A stretch of DNA of 64,000 bases, taken from contig CAIJXV010000055.1 of assembly GCA_903824675.1 (NCBI GenBank), forward strand, positions 51,071 to 115,070, in the 5' to 3' direction. Positions 9,876 to 18,514 of this stretch are shown here, piece by piece (position 1 is the first letter of the stretch; the number at the start of each line of letters is the position of its first letter). Position numbers and translations under genes: made by a program. The notes beneath the pieces were generated by a model. The model searched no databases. It was not told the DNA's origin and saw nothing but the letters and a program-made list of their open reading frames with translations. This DNA is from an uncultured bacterium. Lineage in GTDB: Bacteria; Verrucomicrobiota; Kiritimatiellia; CAIKKV01; CAIJXV01.

Positions 9876-11062
9876 GGGGCTGCCTCATAGAGGAGGGCTG
9901 TGGCGCGTTCGGAGGCGAAGGCGGCCAAGTCCGGCTGCCATCCGGTGACAATGTGGTCCGGCGAATGTCCGGTCTGTAAAGCCACCCGGACCGACGGGGT
10001 GCCATAGAGTTGATCGAAGAACGCCGGGCGATTGGCGGAAAATGACCAGAGGGCGCCTGCGCCGCAGGCCGCCTGGAAGGCGGCGATCAGGTGGACCGAC
10101 AGGGTGACCGGTTGGAAGCGTGCGGCGTCTGTGATTTGGATTCGGGCGCCCCCGATGGAGCGGGACGCCCAGGGGCCTTGGGTGGGGGTGAAGTTGCAGG
10201 GATTGAGGCGAACCCCGGGCAGACGGATGGCGGCCAGTGCCTGGTGGATTTCGCGGGGATCGGCGAGACCGGAGCCGACCACTTGAAAAACTTCTTCCAG
10301 GCCGGTTCCATTATCAATGGCGGCCAGTCCCTCAGAAAAGACCGTCGCCGTGAAACATTGGGCGGCCGCGAGGGACCGGATTCGGGGAGAGGGAGGAATC
10401 CATGACCAGTCCGGCGTACCCGAAAAAGTGGGTCGCCGATAATTTTCCATGGGCGCGACCGTGAGATCGAGATCGAGTTCGAGCCGGGTGACCAACCATC
10501 GGGCGGTTTCGCCGGGCGTCATTCCGTAGAGCAGAGGCGCCGGAATGGCTCCGACAAAGCTGGCACAGGCGGGATCGAGCAGGGGTCCGTCGAGGGTTTG
10601 GGGAAGCGGAATCGGCCGATCGGCAACCATGACGGGACGATGGGTTTCGGCGGCGACTTCGAGGCAGGCGCGGAGAGTGGAGACGTAAGTATAAGGCCGC
10701 GCGCCCAAATCCTGAAGATCGATCAGAAGTAAATCGAGTTGTTGAAAAGATTCGGGGAGGGGACGACGGCGATGCCCATAGAGCGAGTGGATGGGGATTT
10801 TCCAGAGCGGATGAAGGCCATCGGGCGTGTGTTCTCCGGCGGCGGCCTGACCGGTGAAGCCATGCTCTGGACCAAAGAGGGCCGCCAGGTTTAAATCGGG
10901 ATCGGCTTGAAGGCGGGCGGCCGTGGTTTGACCGGTTTCATCGACGGCCGCGAGGTGGGAGACGAGTCCGATCCGGCGGCCGAGGAGGCAGACGCGACGG
11001 GAGGTGAGCAGATTCGAAATGCCCGGTCGCCAGGGAGGAGGATGGAAGGGCGCATTCATCAT
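9872..11062 (-). CDS. namZ: exo-beta-N-acetylmuramidase NamZ-type (GH171, DUF1343)
   Basis: NamZ releases MurNAc from non-reducing ends of peptidoglycan fragments. Family marks are GLVSHLAAVDETG, the LFGPEHGF motif carrying the presumed catalytic Glu, the LLIDLQDLGARPYTYVSTL segment, VADRPIPL, and YGMTPGETARW. The frame stays open to 11269, but that part overlaps the upstream gene and is not family-like, so I place the start at the paired ATGs at 11062/11059, 18-21 bases after the upstream stop. From there the protein is about 396 residues. It has no obvious signal peptide, whereas many family members are exported or lipoproteins, so it may act on cytoplasmic muropeptides. It lies directly upstream of the kinase/nucleotidyltransferase fusion with a four-base overlap, forming a MurNAc salvage unit. 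Confidence 0.85.
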   Translation of the reverse strand: MMNAPFHPPPWRPGISNLLTSRRVCLLGRRIGLVSHLAAVDETGQTTAARLQADPDLNLAALFGPEHGFTGQAAAGEHTPDGLHPLWKIPIHSLYGHRRRPLPESFQQLDLLLIDLQDLGARPYTYVSTLRACLEVAAETHRPVMVADRPIPLPQTLDGPLLDPACASFVGAIPAPLLYGMTPGETARWLVTRLELDLDLTVAPMENYRRPTFSGTPDWSWIPPSPRIRSLAAAQCFTATVFSEGLAAIDNGTGLEEVFQVVGSGLADPREIHQALAAIRLPGVRLNPCNFTPTQGPWASRSIGGARIQITDAARFQPVTLSVHLIAAFQAACGAGALWSFSANRPAFFDQLYGTPSVRVALQTGHSPDHIVTGWQPDLAAFASERATALLYEAAP

Positions 11063-11079
11063 GGGGCATTTGAAAGGGA

Positions 11080-13011
11080 TCACTTTATGCGTTGGGCGAG
11101 CATGCGTTGGATGGTCGCGACCAGCGACTCGGGGTCGAATGGTTTCTGGATGAATTTCCAGGCGCCCGGCGGAAGGATGGAGCGGACATAGTCGCGGGAG
11201 AAGCCACAGGCCATGATAATGTTGGCGGCGGGGTCGCGCTCGAGAACGGCATTGAGTAGAAGTCGGCAATCGGAGCCCGGCATGATGACATCGACCAGGT
11301 GCAGGTCGAAGGACAGCGCAGGATCGCGGATGAGGGCCAGGGCTTCTTCACTTCCCCCGGCGGTGAACACCTGGAAACCCGCCGCCTCCAAAAGGGACCG
11401 GACATCGGTGCGAACCTCCTCGTGGTCATCGACCACGAGGATTCGAGCGATGGCGGGAGCCGAAGTGGAGGAAGGCCTGGATTTGCGCTGGGTGGATTCC
11501 GGGAGAAAGAGCGTGAGCGTGTTGCCGCTCCAGCGTTTATTGGCGGCCTTGATCCATCCGCCGAATCGTTGGGCGGCCGCCTGGGCGACAGAGAGGCCCA
11601 GACCAATCCGAACGCCTTGGGCGCGGGCCAGGTAAAAGGGTTCAAAAAGGTGTTCCAGAACGTCGTTGGGCCAGCGATTATCGGCGTCGCGGATGCGCAG
11701 GGCGACATAGGGACCCGGCTTGGCGTGCGGATTCAGGGTGGGATCGGGGGTTGAAATGGTGGTCCGGGAGGCATCGACATGCAGGATCCCCCCGTTGGAC
11801 ATGGCGTCGGCGGCGCACATGAAGAGGTCGGTCAGAATATCGAGGAGGCGGCTGGCATCAGCCATGACCACGGGGAGATCCTGGTTTTTATCGATTTGGA
11901 TTTTAATGCGACGTTCGGTGAGGGGTTGTTCCAGGAGAATCTGGGCATTGAGGATCAGGCCGGACAAGGGCACCGGGCTGATGGAAATATCCGAATCCGA
12001 GGAGGTGGCTCGGGCGACGCCGAGGATGCGCCGGGTGAGAAGACCGGCATGACGGAGGGTGTCGAGGATGTTCAGCGTATCGGTGTGGGCATGGGTATTG
12101 GGCAGGAGATGATCGAGCATGGAGGTGGCATAACTCCGGACCTGAGTTATGACGGAATCAAATTCATAGGCCAGCGTTCCGGCCATTTTGCCGATCGCCT
12201 CCATTTTCTGGGTGGTCAGCATGTGCTTTTCGATTTCGCGCCGGTGGGAAAGATCGGTGAGAACCAAGACGCGGCCTGCCGGTTGGTTCTGGGTGTCGCG
12301 AATCAGGGAGAGGCGATAGCTGACCGGTCGGTCGTCGCCCTGTCGGGAAGTGAGGAGGACTTCGGTGGGTTCTTCGGAGGCATCTTGGGGCAACTCGGCC
12401 AAGTCGGCCAGGTCGGGCAGGATGATTTCGGTATGGGTCGGTTCGGCGAGGAGTCGAATAATGGAGTTGAAGCTTCGGCCCAGGGCTTCCGCGCGGGGCC
12501 AGCCGGTAAAGGTTTCGGCGAGGGGGTTGATGAAGTTGATGTGGTCGCTCTCGTCGGTGGTGATGACGGCATCGCCGATCCCCCGGAGAGTTGCCTCGAA
12601 CCAGCGTTCCCGGGCCATGCGACGGTTTTCCGCCTGGTGCCGGTAGAGGGCCAGATCGATCATGACGAGGAGTTCCCGTTCTGCGAACGGTTTGATCAGG
12701 TAACCGAAAGGGTCCGTGAGTTTGACGCGATCCAGAGTTTCCGCGTCGCTGAGGGCGGTAATAAAAACGATGGGAATATCGAGGCGTTCATGGATTTCAC
12801 GGCCGGCGTCGATGCCATCGACCGCTCCGTCCAGAACGATATCCATGATGATCAGGTCGGGTTTGAGTCGGGCCGCTTCCCGCCGGGCGGCATCGCCCGA
12901 AGTCAGCAGGCCGACGATCGCATAGCCCTCCCGGCGCAAAAGATCAGCCAGGGTTTGCAGGATAACCGGCTCGTCATCGACGATGAGAATTCTGGCTTTT
13001 TCCCGAGTCAT
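11080..13011 (-). CDS. REC-PAS-degenerate histidine kinase-REC signalling protein
   Basis: The domains are REC (about 5-120, phosphoacceptor D57, KPF motif), PAS (about 135-255), a HisKA/HATPase-like region (265-505) and a second REC (522-640, D574). The kinase core looks inactive. The H-box reads AGTLAYEFDSV with Tyr (about 282) where the phosphoacceptor His should be. The N-box reads DLFMCAADAM without the ATP-binding Asn. The usual DTGxGM G1 box reads DADNRW. In the second REC the conserved Thr/Ser is Cys (MACGF). The start is uncertain: a GTG at 13023 sits directly on the GGAAGG sequence, while the ATG at 13011 has it at a usable distance, so I prefer ATG. The gene is the first member of the minus-strand unit with namZ and the kinase fusion. 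It may act as a phosphate-sensing scaffold or anti-regulator rather than a kinase. Confidence 0.85.
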   Translation of the reverse strand: MTREKARILIVDDEPVILQTLADLLRREGYAIVGLLTSGDAARREAARLKPDLIIMDIVLDGAVDGIDAGREIHERLDIPIVFITALSDAETLDRVKLTDPFGYLIKPFAERELLVMIDLALYRHQAENRRMARERWFEATLRGIGDAVITTDESDHINFINPLAETFTGWPRAEALGRSFNSIIRLLAEPTHTEIILPDLADLAELPQDASEEPTEVLLTSRQGDDRPVSYRLSLIRDTQNQPAGRVLVLTDLSHRREIEKHMLTTQKMEAIGKMAGTLAYEFDSVITQVRSYATSMLDHLLPNTHAHTDTLNILDTLRHAGLLTRRILGVARATSSDSDISISPVPLSGLILNAQILLEQPLTERRIKIQIDKNQDLPVVMADASRLLDILTDLFMCAADAMSNGGILHVDASRTTISTPDPTLNPHAKPGPYVALRIRDADNRWPNDVLEHLFEPFYLARAQGVRIGLGLSVAQAAAQRFGGWIKAANKRWSGNTLTLFLPESTQRKSRPSSTSAPAIARILVVDDHEEVRTDVRSLLEAAGFQVFTAGGSEEALALIRDPALSFDLHLVDVIMPGSDCRLLLNAVLERDPAANIIMACGFSRDYVRSILPPGAWKFIQKPFDPESLVATIQRMLAQRIK

Positions 13012-13027
13012 CGAGGCGGCCACCTTC

Positions 13028-13058
13028 CGACGGGAAACGGCTAGGCCGTTTCCCGTCG
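13028..13058 (-). terminator. 14-bp perfect inverted repeat, terminator-like
   Basis: Arms 13028-13041 (CGACGGGAAACGGC) and 13045-13058 are perfectly complementary around a 3-base loop. The element follows the stop of the sugar isomerase gene by 14 bases on the minus strand and precedes the REC-PAS gene by 16 bases. There is no T-tract on either side, so it may be an RNA processing or stability hairpin, or a factor-assisted terminator, rather than a classical intrinsic terminator. Confidence 0.6.
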
Positions 13059-13072
13059 TTCAGAAATTCGAC

Positions 13073-14074
13073 TTACTTGTTTTTCTCGCTAAAGGCCTCG
13101 TCGAAGACGCGGCCCGACTTCGGGAAGTCCAGATCACGGACGAAACGGCACGCCTCGGGGGCGCCGAATTCGCGATCCATGGCGGCATCTTCCCACTCCA
13201 CCGATAGCGGTCCGCCGTAATTGATGGTATTGAGCGTGCGAATGATCTCTTCGAAGTTGACCTGTCCGCGGCCGAGGCTCCGGAAGTCCCATCCCCGTCC
13301 GGGGCTGCCGAAATTCAGGTGCGAGCTGAGAATTCCACTTTCGCCGTCCAGGGTCAGGGCTGCATCCTTCATGTGGCAGTGATAGATCCGGTCCGGGAAC
13401 GCCTGGATGAACTTGACCGGATCGACCATTTGCCAATGCAAATGGCTGGGGTCGAAATTGAATCCGAAGGTTTCCCGGTTGTTCAAAGCCTTGAGCGCGC
13501 GACGAGCCGTGACGATATCGAAGGCGATTTCGGTCGGATGCACTTCGAGCGCAAAGCGCACGCCGCACTTATCGAAGACATCGAGAATGGGATTCCAAGT
13601 TTTGGCGAAAAACTGGAAGCCTTTTTCGATCATCGCGTCACTGACCGGCGGAAAGCTGTAAATCATGTGCCAGATGGGGGAGCCGGTGAAGCCATTGACC
13701 GTTTTGACCCCGATATTTTCGGCGGCCTTGGCGGTATCCTTCATCGTCTGGATGGCCCATTTACGCTTGGCGTCGGCATTACCCTTGCAAGCCGGCGGGG
13801 CAAACATGTCCGAGCGGGCATCGTCGTTGGGGTCGCAGACCAACTGGCCGGCCAGGTGCGCACTGATGGCATAGACCTTCAGTCCGTGATCCGCCAGAAT
13901 CTCGACGCGGGTTTTGGCGTATTTTTTATCCTTGGCCGCGCGGGCGACATCGACATGATCGCCCCAGCAGGCGAGTTCCAAGCCGTCATAGCCCCAGGCG
14001 GCGGCTTTCTTGGCGAGTTGTTCGAGGGGGATGTCGGCGAATTGACCGGTGAACAGTGTGACAGGTCTCGGCAT
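13073..14074 (-). CDS. sugar phosphate isomerase/epimerase, TIM-barrel (AP2Ec family)
   Basis: This 333-residue protein belongs to the xylose isomerase-like TIM-barrel superfamily. The candidate metal and catalytic residues are in order: Glu in FALEVHPTE, Asp/His in FNFDPSHLHW, His in YHCHMKD and Glu in SVEWED. The ATG at 14074 has an AAGGAG ribosome site about eight bases upstream. It lies 30 bp downstream of the Gfo/Idh/MocA gene on the same strand, and such pairs commonly act together in inositol or keto-sugar metabolism. No signal peptide is visible, so it is cytoplasmic. The exact sugar is unknown. Confidence 0.88.
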   Translation of the reverse strand: MPRPVTLFTGQFADIPLEQLAKKAAAWGYDGLELACWGDHVDVARAAKDKKYAKTRVEILADHGLKVYAISAHLAGQLVCDPNDDARSDMFAPPACKGNADAKRKWAIQTMKDTAKAAENIGVKTVNGFTGSPIWHMIYSFPPVSDAMIEKGFQFFAKTWNPILDVFDKCGVRFALEVHPTEIAFDIVTARRALKALNNRETFGFNFDPSHLHWQMVDPVKFIQAFPDRIYHCHMKDAALTLDGESGILSSHLNFGSPGRGWDFRSLGRGQVNFEEIIRTLNTINYGGPLSVEWEDAAMDREFGAPEACRFVRDLDFPKSGRVFDEAFSEKNK

Positions 14075-14104
14075 GATCTGATCTCCTTATGTTTGCGGTG
14101 GTTG

Positions 14105-15265
14105 TTAGATTTTCGGCATCGGGGTCCAGACAGAACCCTTTTTGTTACTCTTGACGACGGTCTCGAGGAAGGCCATGCCGCGCACGCCATCGTGAACGGT
14201 GGGGTAGTCATATTTCTCCTCGACCACTTTTTTCCCGGCTCGTTTAGCCTCTACCGCGTTGGCGAAATTGCGATAGATATTGGCAAAAGCTTCCAGATAA
14301 CCTTCCGGATGGCCGGCCGGGATACGCGATACTGCGGAGGCGGCTGCGCCGGCGAACGGCGTGGCTGTACGGCGGATTTCGCGCGGCTTATCCAGCCAAT
14401 CCACGATCAATGAATTGGGTTCCTGCTGGTGCCATTCGAGGGAGCCTTTTTCGCCGTAGACGCGGATGTTCAGTCCATTTTCGCATCCGATGGCGATCTG
14501 GCTGGCCCAGATAATGCCTTGGGCGCCATTTTCGAAATGGGCCAGGATACTGCCATCGTCATCGAGGGGGCGGCCCTTGACGAAGGTGGCGAGGTCGGCG
14601 CAGAGCTCCTTGATTTTGAGCCCGGTGATGTATTCAGCCAGATTTTCAGCATGCGATCCGATATCCCCGATGCAACAGGTGCCACCGGCGAGTTTGGGAT
14701 CCGTCCGCCAACCGGCCTGTTTTTGACCCGAGGATTCCAGGCGAGTGGCGAGCCATCCCTGGGGGTATTCAGAGACGATTCGACGAACTTTTCCGAGTTG
14801 GCCGGACCGGACCAGTTCGCGAGCGGCCTTGACCATCGCATTGCCGGTGTAGTTATGGGTGAGCGCGAAGAGCAAGCCGGTTTGCTTGACTTTGGCTTCC
14901 AGTTTCAATGCTTGGTCGAGCGTCATGGTCATGGGCTTATCGCAAATGACATGAAACCCGGCGGACAAGGCGGCCATCGCGATGGGGAAATGGGTGCTGT
15001 TGGGAGTGACGATGGCGACGAAATCCATGCGATCGCCAGCGGGTCGTTTGGCTTCGGCGCGGATCATTTCCTGGTAGGTTCCATAGGCGCGGTCGGGGGG
15101 GATCAGGAGATCGGCAGCACTGGCCTTGGATTTTTCGGGCGTACTGCTGAATGCGCCACAAACCAGCTCTATTTTGCCGTCGATAGCGGCGGCGATCCGG
15201 TGAACTCCGCCGATAAATGCGCCACGTCCGCCACCCACCATTCCCATCTTGAGCCGTCGATTCAT
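14105..15265 (-). CDS. Gfo/Idh/MocA family NAD(P)-dependent oxidoreductase
   Basis: Residues 1-125 form a Rossmann domain (GMVGGGRGAFIGG near the N-terminus). CDKPMTMTL carries the lysine of the usual EKP motif, with Asp in place of Glu. GGTCCIGDIGSHAEN holds the Asp/His pair expected for sugar oxidation, and the C-terminal half is the alpha/beta substrate domain. The ATG at 15265 follows CGGAGG by about seven bases. It is co-directional with the isomerase at 13073, suggesting oxidation at one sugar carbon followed by isomerisation, epimerisation or cleavage. Length (386 aa) is normal for the family. The substrate is not determined. Confidence 0.92.
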   Translation of the reverse strand: MNRRLKMGMVGGGRGAFIGGVHRIAAAIDGKIELVCGAFSSTPEKSKASAADLLIPPDRAYGTYQEMIRAEAKRPAGDRMDFVAIVTPNSTHFPIAMAALSAGFHVICDKPMTMTLDQALKLEAKVKQTGLLFALTHNYTGNAMVKAARELVRSGQLGKVRRIVSEYPQGWLATRLESSGQKQAGWRTDPKLAGGTCCIGDIGSHAENLAEYITGLKIKELCADLATFVKGRPLDDDGSILAHFENGAQGIIWASQIAIGCENGLNIRVYGEKGSLEWHQQEPNSLIVDWLDKPREIRRTATPFAGAAASAVSRIPAGHPEGYLEAFANIYRNFANAVEAKRAGKKVVEEKYDYPTVHDGVRGMAFLETVVKSNKKGSVWTPMPKI

Positions 15266-15443
15266 TATGCGCCTCCGAGTTGATCGGGTTAGACCTTCAA
15301 ACTTGTCTGTCAGCCTATCCGTTTCTCGTCAAAGGATCAAACGAAAAGCGGATCCCGCCAGGGCAACTGCAAGTGCCTCTGACGTTACCCCCATAAACCA
15401 GACAGGTTTCTGAGCGAGTCTGACGCCGGGGTACGGATGGCGC

Positions 15444-15472
15444 TTGAAAAGGGCGGGGGGTGGGAATATGAT
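15444..15472 (+). promoter_or_regulatory. sigma-70-type promoter
   Basis: TTGAAA (15444-15449) and TATGAT (15467-15472) are separated by exactly 17 bases. It reads toward the isomerase/epimerase gene with a predicted leader of about 60 nt and lies in the divergent gap before the Gfo/Idh gene. It supports a start at 15540 rather than at an earlier in-frame codon. Confidence 0.6.
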
Positions 15473-15539
15473 TTGTCGCCGATGTCCTCGCGTGAAAGCG
15501 CGACGGATACCCGGAAGCCAGTCACTTGCAGGAGGACGT

Positions 15540-16394
15540 ATGTTTTTATCAGGCATTGCGGATGAGGCGGGGAAGTCTTTGGATGTTCAAATCAAGGCCC
15601 ACCGCGAATTGGGGTGGTCCCATATCGAATTGCGGATGGTCGATGGGCGTCAATTCACGTCGCTTAGCGATGCCGAATTTGATGTGGCCTATGGTCAATT
15701 GGAAAAGGCGGGGATGAAGGTGAGTTGCTTTTCATCGGCCATCGCCAATTGGGCCCGGCACATTACCGGATCTTTTGAGATCGATCTTGACGATCTGCGC
15801 CGCAGTATTCCCCGGATGCGCCGGTTGGGTTGCCCTTTCATTCGGATCATGAGCTGGCCCAACAAAGGCCTGGAGTCGGATGCGTGGAAGAACGAGGTCG
15901 TGCGGCGGATGAAGGAATTGGCACGGATGGCCGAGGATGGCGGGATAACGCTGGCTCTGGAAAACTGTGACGGCTGGGCCTCTCAATCGGCCGTGCGCAT
16001 GGTTGAATTCATGGGGCTGATCAACAGTCCGGCCTTAAAAGTGGTGTTTGACACCGGCAATCCCCCGGCGCATGGGCACAATGCGGCGGCCTGGTACCTG
16101 GCCGTCAAACGGTTTATCGCCTATATCCACATCAAGGATTGTTATATCGATGCCGATGAACAGGTCCGCTATACCTGGCCCAATGAGGGGCATGGCTTTG
16201 TGCGTTTCATTCTGGACGACTTGTTCCGGGACGGGTATGACGGGGGGATTTCGATTGAACCGCATGTGGCCGCGCAGATCCATTCCGGGAATATGGCGGA
16301 AGCGAATGAAGATTCGGCCTATCGCAGTTATGTGACATATGGCCGCAAGTTGGCTGAATTGGTCGAAAAAATGCGGGAGTCGGAAACGCGATGA
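15540..16394 (+). CDS. sugar phosphate isomerase/epimerase, TIM-barrel
   Basis: A second xylose isomerase-like TIM-barrel protein, 284 residues from the ATG at 15540. That start is preceded by AGGAGG at 15530-15535. The frame continues upstream to 15444 but that part covers the promoter. Candidate metal residues are Glu in LALENCDGW, Asp in VFDTGNPPAHG, His in YIHIKDC and Glu in SIEPHV. It shares the fold with the protein at 13073 but is not closely similar. It is divergent from the Gfo/Idh gene and followed after 134 bp by a glycosidase. The role is probably isomerisation or epimerisation of a sugar released by the neighbouring hydrolases; this is inference. Confidence 0.88.
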   Translation: MFLSGIADEAGKSLDVQIKAHRELGWSHIELRMVDGRQFTSLSDAEFDVAYGQLEKAGMKVSCFSSAIANWARHITGSFEIDLDDLRRSIPRMRRLGCPFIRIMSWPNKGLESDAWKNEVVRRMKELARMAEDGGITLALENCDGWASQSAVRMVEFMGLINSPALKVVFDTGNPPAHGHNAAAWYLAVKRFIAYIHIKDCYIDADEQVRYTWPNEGHGFVRFILDDLFRDGYDGGISIEPHVAAQIHSGNMAEANEDSAYRSYVTYGRKLAELVEKMRESETR

Positions 16395-16528
16395 GAGAAA
16401 TCAAAGAGGCGCCCGAATCGGAGAATAGCCGCCCCATAGGTTCGGCGGTACTCTGGACGTAGAGCCGGATCTATGAGACGGCTCACAGGCAAGCCTAGTC
16501 AAGGCCGAATTAACGGAAAGGTTTTCAC

Positions 16529-18511
16529 ATGAAACAACCGATCGTGATCAATGGGCCGGGAAAATTGTGTGGATTTAAAGGTCTTCGGGGAGCAGCGCCA
16601 TTCCCCGGGTTGGGGTGGTATGGGATTCCGGCCGGGGGAGCCTATAGAGCCGGTGTTTCCTTTGCGATGCCCCTGTCGGCCTCCTCCGCGAAGTTCTTGT
16701 GGTTTGACATTCTGTTGAGTGGCCCCTGGTTTGCCATGTTTTCGTTGCGATTCGAAAATGGGAAGACGCAATCGGTACACCATTTTTCTCCGCTGAATGA
16801 ATGCCAGACCCGGCAGGTTTTTCCAATTCCCCCGGGACCTTGGAAACGGGTGACGATCGCCATCGAACGCAAGCCGGATCCGGCCACGAAGTGTTTTCTC
16901 TCCGCGCTCACGTTTGCTGAAGCCGAGCCGTCGGTTTTGCTGCGACCGGCCCTGCCCTGTGGGCCGTTGGCGGATGAGATGGGGCAGAGCCGGTTCCATG
17001 AAGGGGACGCCAGGCAGAAAACCACGGCCGATATGGTGCGGCACCTGACCCGGCTTCATCGCGAAGCTCCCCGGCAAAAATGGCCGGTCAAATTTTCCAA
17101 GTGGGGCGGATGTAAGAGCCGACGTGTGGCAGGTAGCGGCTTTTTCCGGACCCATCATGACGGACAGCGCTGGTGGTTGGTTGATCCGGAGGGGTATTTG
17201 TTCTGGTCCAGTGGAGCGGATTGTGTTCATGGGTCGATCGATAATGAGAGCAAAGTGGAGACCCGGTATATGCGCCTGGATCGGGCGCATACGGCCCTTC
17301 CCAATGTCATGGGGCCGGCGGGCCGGTGTTTCCGGTCTAATCCCTGGCACGGCAAGGATGATCGGGAGTTCAATTATCTCGAGGCGAATTTTGTCCGGGC
17401 GTTCGGTCCTGAACAGGCCTATGACCGCTGGATTACGGTTGCCCACGGCGAATTGCGGCGGGTGGGGTTCAATACGGCCGGCGACTGGTCGGATGAATAC
17501 GCGGCCCAGCGGGAAGGCACGCCCTATGTGCGCCCTCTGGAGCGGTATTTCTCCTTTCCGAATACGCCGTTGGTGGGCCCCCAGATGCCGGATGTTTTTC
17601 AACCCAGCTTGGAAGCGGATGCCGGTGAATTTGCTGAAAGCTTGCGTGAAACCCGCGACGATCCGGCTCTGCTGGGTTATTTTTTTCACAACGAGCCGCC
17701 TTGGGGTTGGCATGACGCCGGGGTGGCCGGTACGATGTTGGAAGGGACTCCGGCCTGCCAGACGCGACGGGTATTGGCCGGGATCCTGCGTCGGAAATAT
17801 GGCAGTTCTGCCGGCTTGAAAAAGGCGTGGGGGCCGGAGGTGTCCCTGGCCCAAATCGCTGAAGGCGTCTGGACCCAGCCCTTCACCGATGCCGCTAAAG
17901 ATGATTTGCGAAAATTCAGCACGGTCATGTTATCCCGACTGATGGAAACTTTTACCCGGGCCGCGCGCCGGGTGGACCCGAACCATTTGAACCTGGGCAT
18001 CCGCTGGTGGACGTATCCGCCGATTTGGGCGCTCAAGGCGATGGGCTGTTTTGATGTGATCAGTTTTAATTGTTACCAGCCCCAGGTGAATCGGGTGGGA
18101 TATGGCCGGACGTTGGAGGCGGGGGTGGACGAGGTAGCGGACGGGTTGAATCGGCCGTTCATGGTAGGGGAATGGCATTTCGGCGCCCTGGATGGCGGCC
18201 TGCCCGCCGCCGGGCTTTACCGGGCTGCGAACCAGGAGGAGCGGGGCAAGGCATTTCGATTTTATGCCGAACAGGCGATGGCCCTACCGTGGTGCGTGGG
18301 AGCCCATTGGTTTAACCTGTATGACCGCAACGCCCTGTATTGCACCATGGGCAGTGAAAATGCCAGTCATGGTTTCTATTCCGTCACCCACACGCCGCAT
18401 CGCCCGATTTGTCGGGCGGCCCGCGTAACCCACGAGCGGATGTACGAGGTGGTCGCGGGTCGGAAGAAGCCTTTTGCCGGTCCGGTAGACTATCGGTTTC
18501 CGTCGAGGTAG
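16529..18511 (+). CDS. clan GH-A glycoside hydrolase, agarase (GH50)-like
   Basis: The 660-residue protein has an N-terminal beta-sandwich-like region (about 1-180) and a TIM-barrel region with the GxFFRTxxDGxRWWLVDPEG segment (about 203-222) typical of agarase-like enzymes. The acid/base candidate is E389 in FFHNEPPWGW and the nucleophile candidate is E548 in MVGEWHFG, both at positions expected for clan GH-A. There is no signal peptide, so the enzyme is likely cytoplasmic and acts on imported oligosaccharides. A GGAAAGG site precedes the ATG. The GH38-like gene starts three bases after its stop, so the two are co-transcribed. The exact substrate is unknown; GH42 or GH2-like relatives are alternatives. 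Confidence 0.75.
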   Translation: MKQPIVINGPGKLCGFKGLRGAAPFPGLGWYGIPAGGAYRAGVSFAMPLSASSAKFLWFDILLSGPWFAMFSLRFENGKTQSVHHFSPLNECQTRQVFPIPPGPWKRVTIAIERKPDPATKCFLSALTFAEAEPSVLLRPALPCGPLADEMGQSRFHEGDARQKTTADMVRHLTRLHREAPRQKWPVKFSKWGGCKSRRVAGSGFFRTHHDGQRWWLVDPEGYLFWSSGADCVHGSIDNESKVETRYMRLDRAHTALPNVMGPAGRCFRSNPWHGKDDREFNYLEANFVRAFGPEQAYDRWITVAHGELRRVGFNTAGDWSDEYAAQREGTPYVRPLERYFSFPNTPLVGPQMPDVFQPSLEADAGEFAESLRETRDDPALLGYFFHNEPPWGWHDAGVAGTMLEGTPACQTRRVLAGILRRKYGSSAGLKKAWGPEVSLAQIAEGVWTQPFTDAAKDDLRKFSTVMLSRLMETFTRAARRVDPNHLNLGIRWWTYPPIWALKAMGCFDVISFNCYQPQVNRVGYGRTLEAGVDEVADGLNRPFMVGEWHFGALDGGLPAAGLYRAANQEERGKAFRFYAEQAMALPWCVGAHWFNLYDRNALYCTMGSENASHGFYSVTHTPHRPICRAARVTHERMYEVVAGRKKPFAGPVDYRFPSR

Positions 18512-18514
18512 AGA

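Noticed and set aside
11779..13044. Open frame of 421 codons on the plus strand
   Set aside because: It is antisense to the REC-PAS-REC gene and shows no family-like motifs; high GC content keeps antisense frames open.
13319..15283. Two long open frames on the plus strand (13319-14413 and 14429-15283)
   Set aside because: Antisense to the isomerase and Gfo/Idh genes, whose motifs and ribosome sites are clear.
16499..17854. Open frame of 451 codons on the minus strand
   Set aside because: Antisense to the agarase-like gene; composition rich in Arg/Pro/His and no domain visible.
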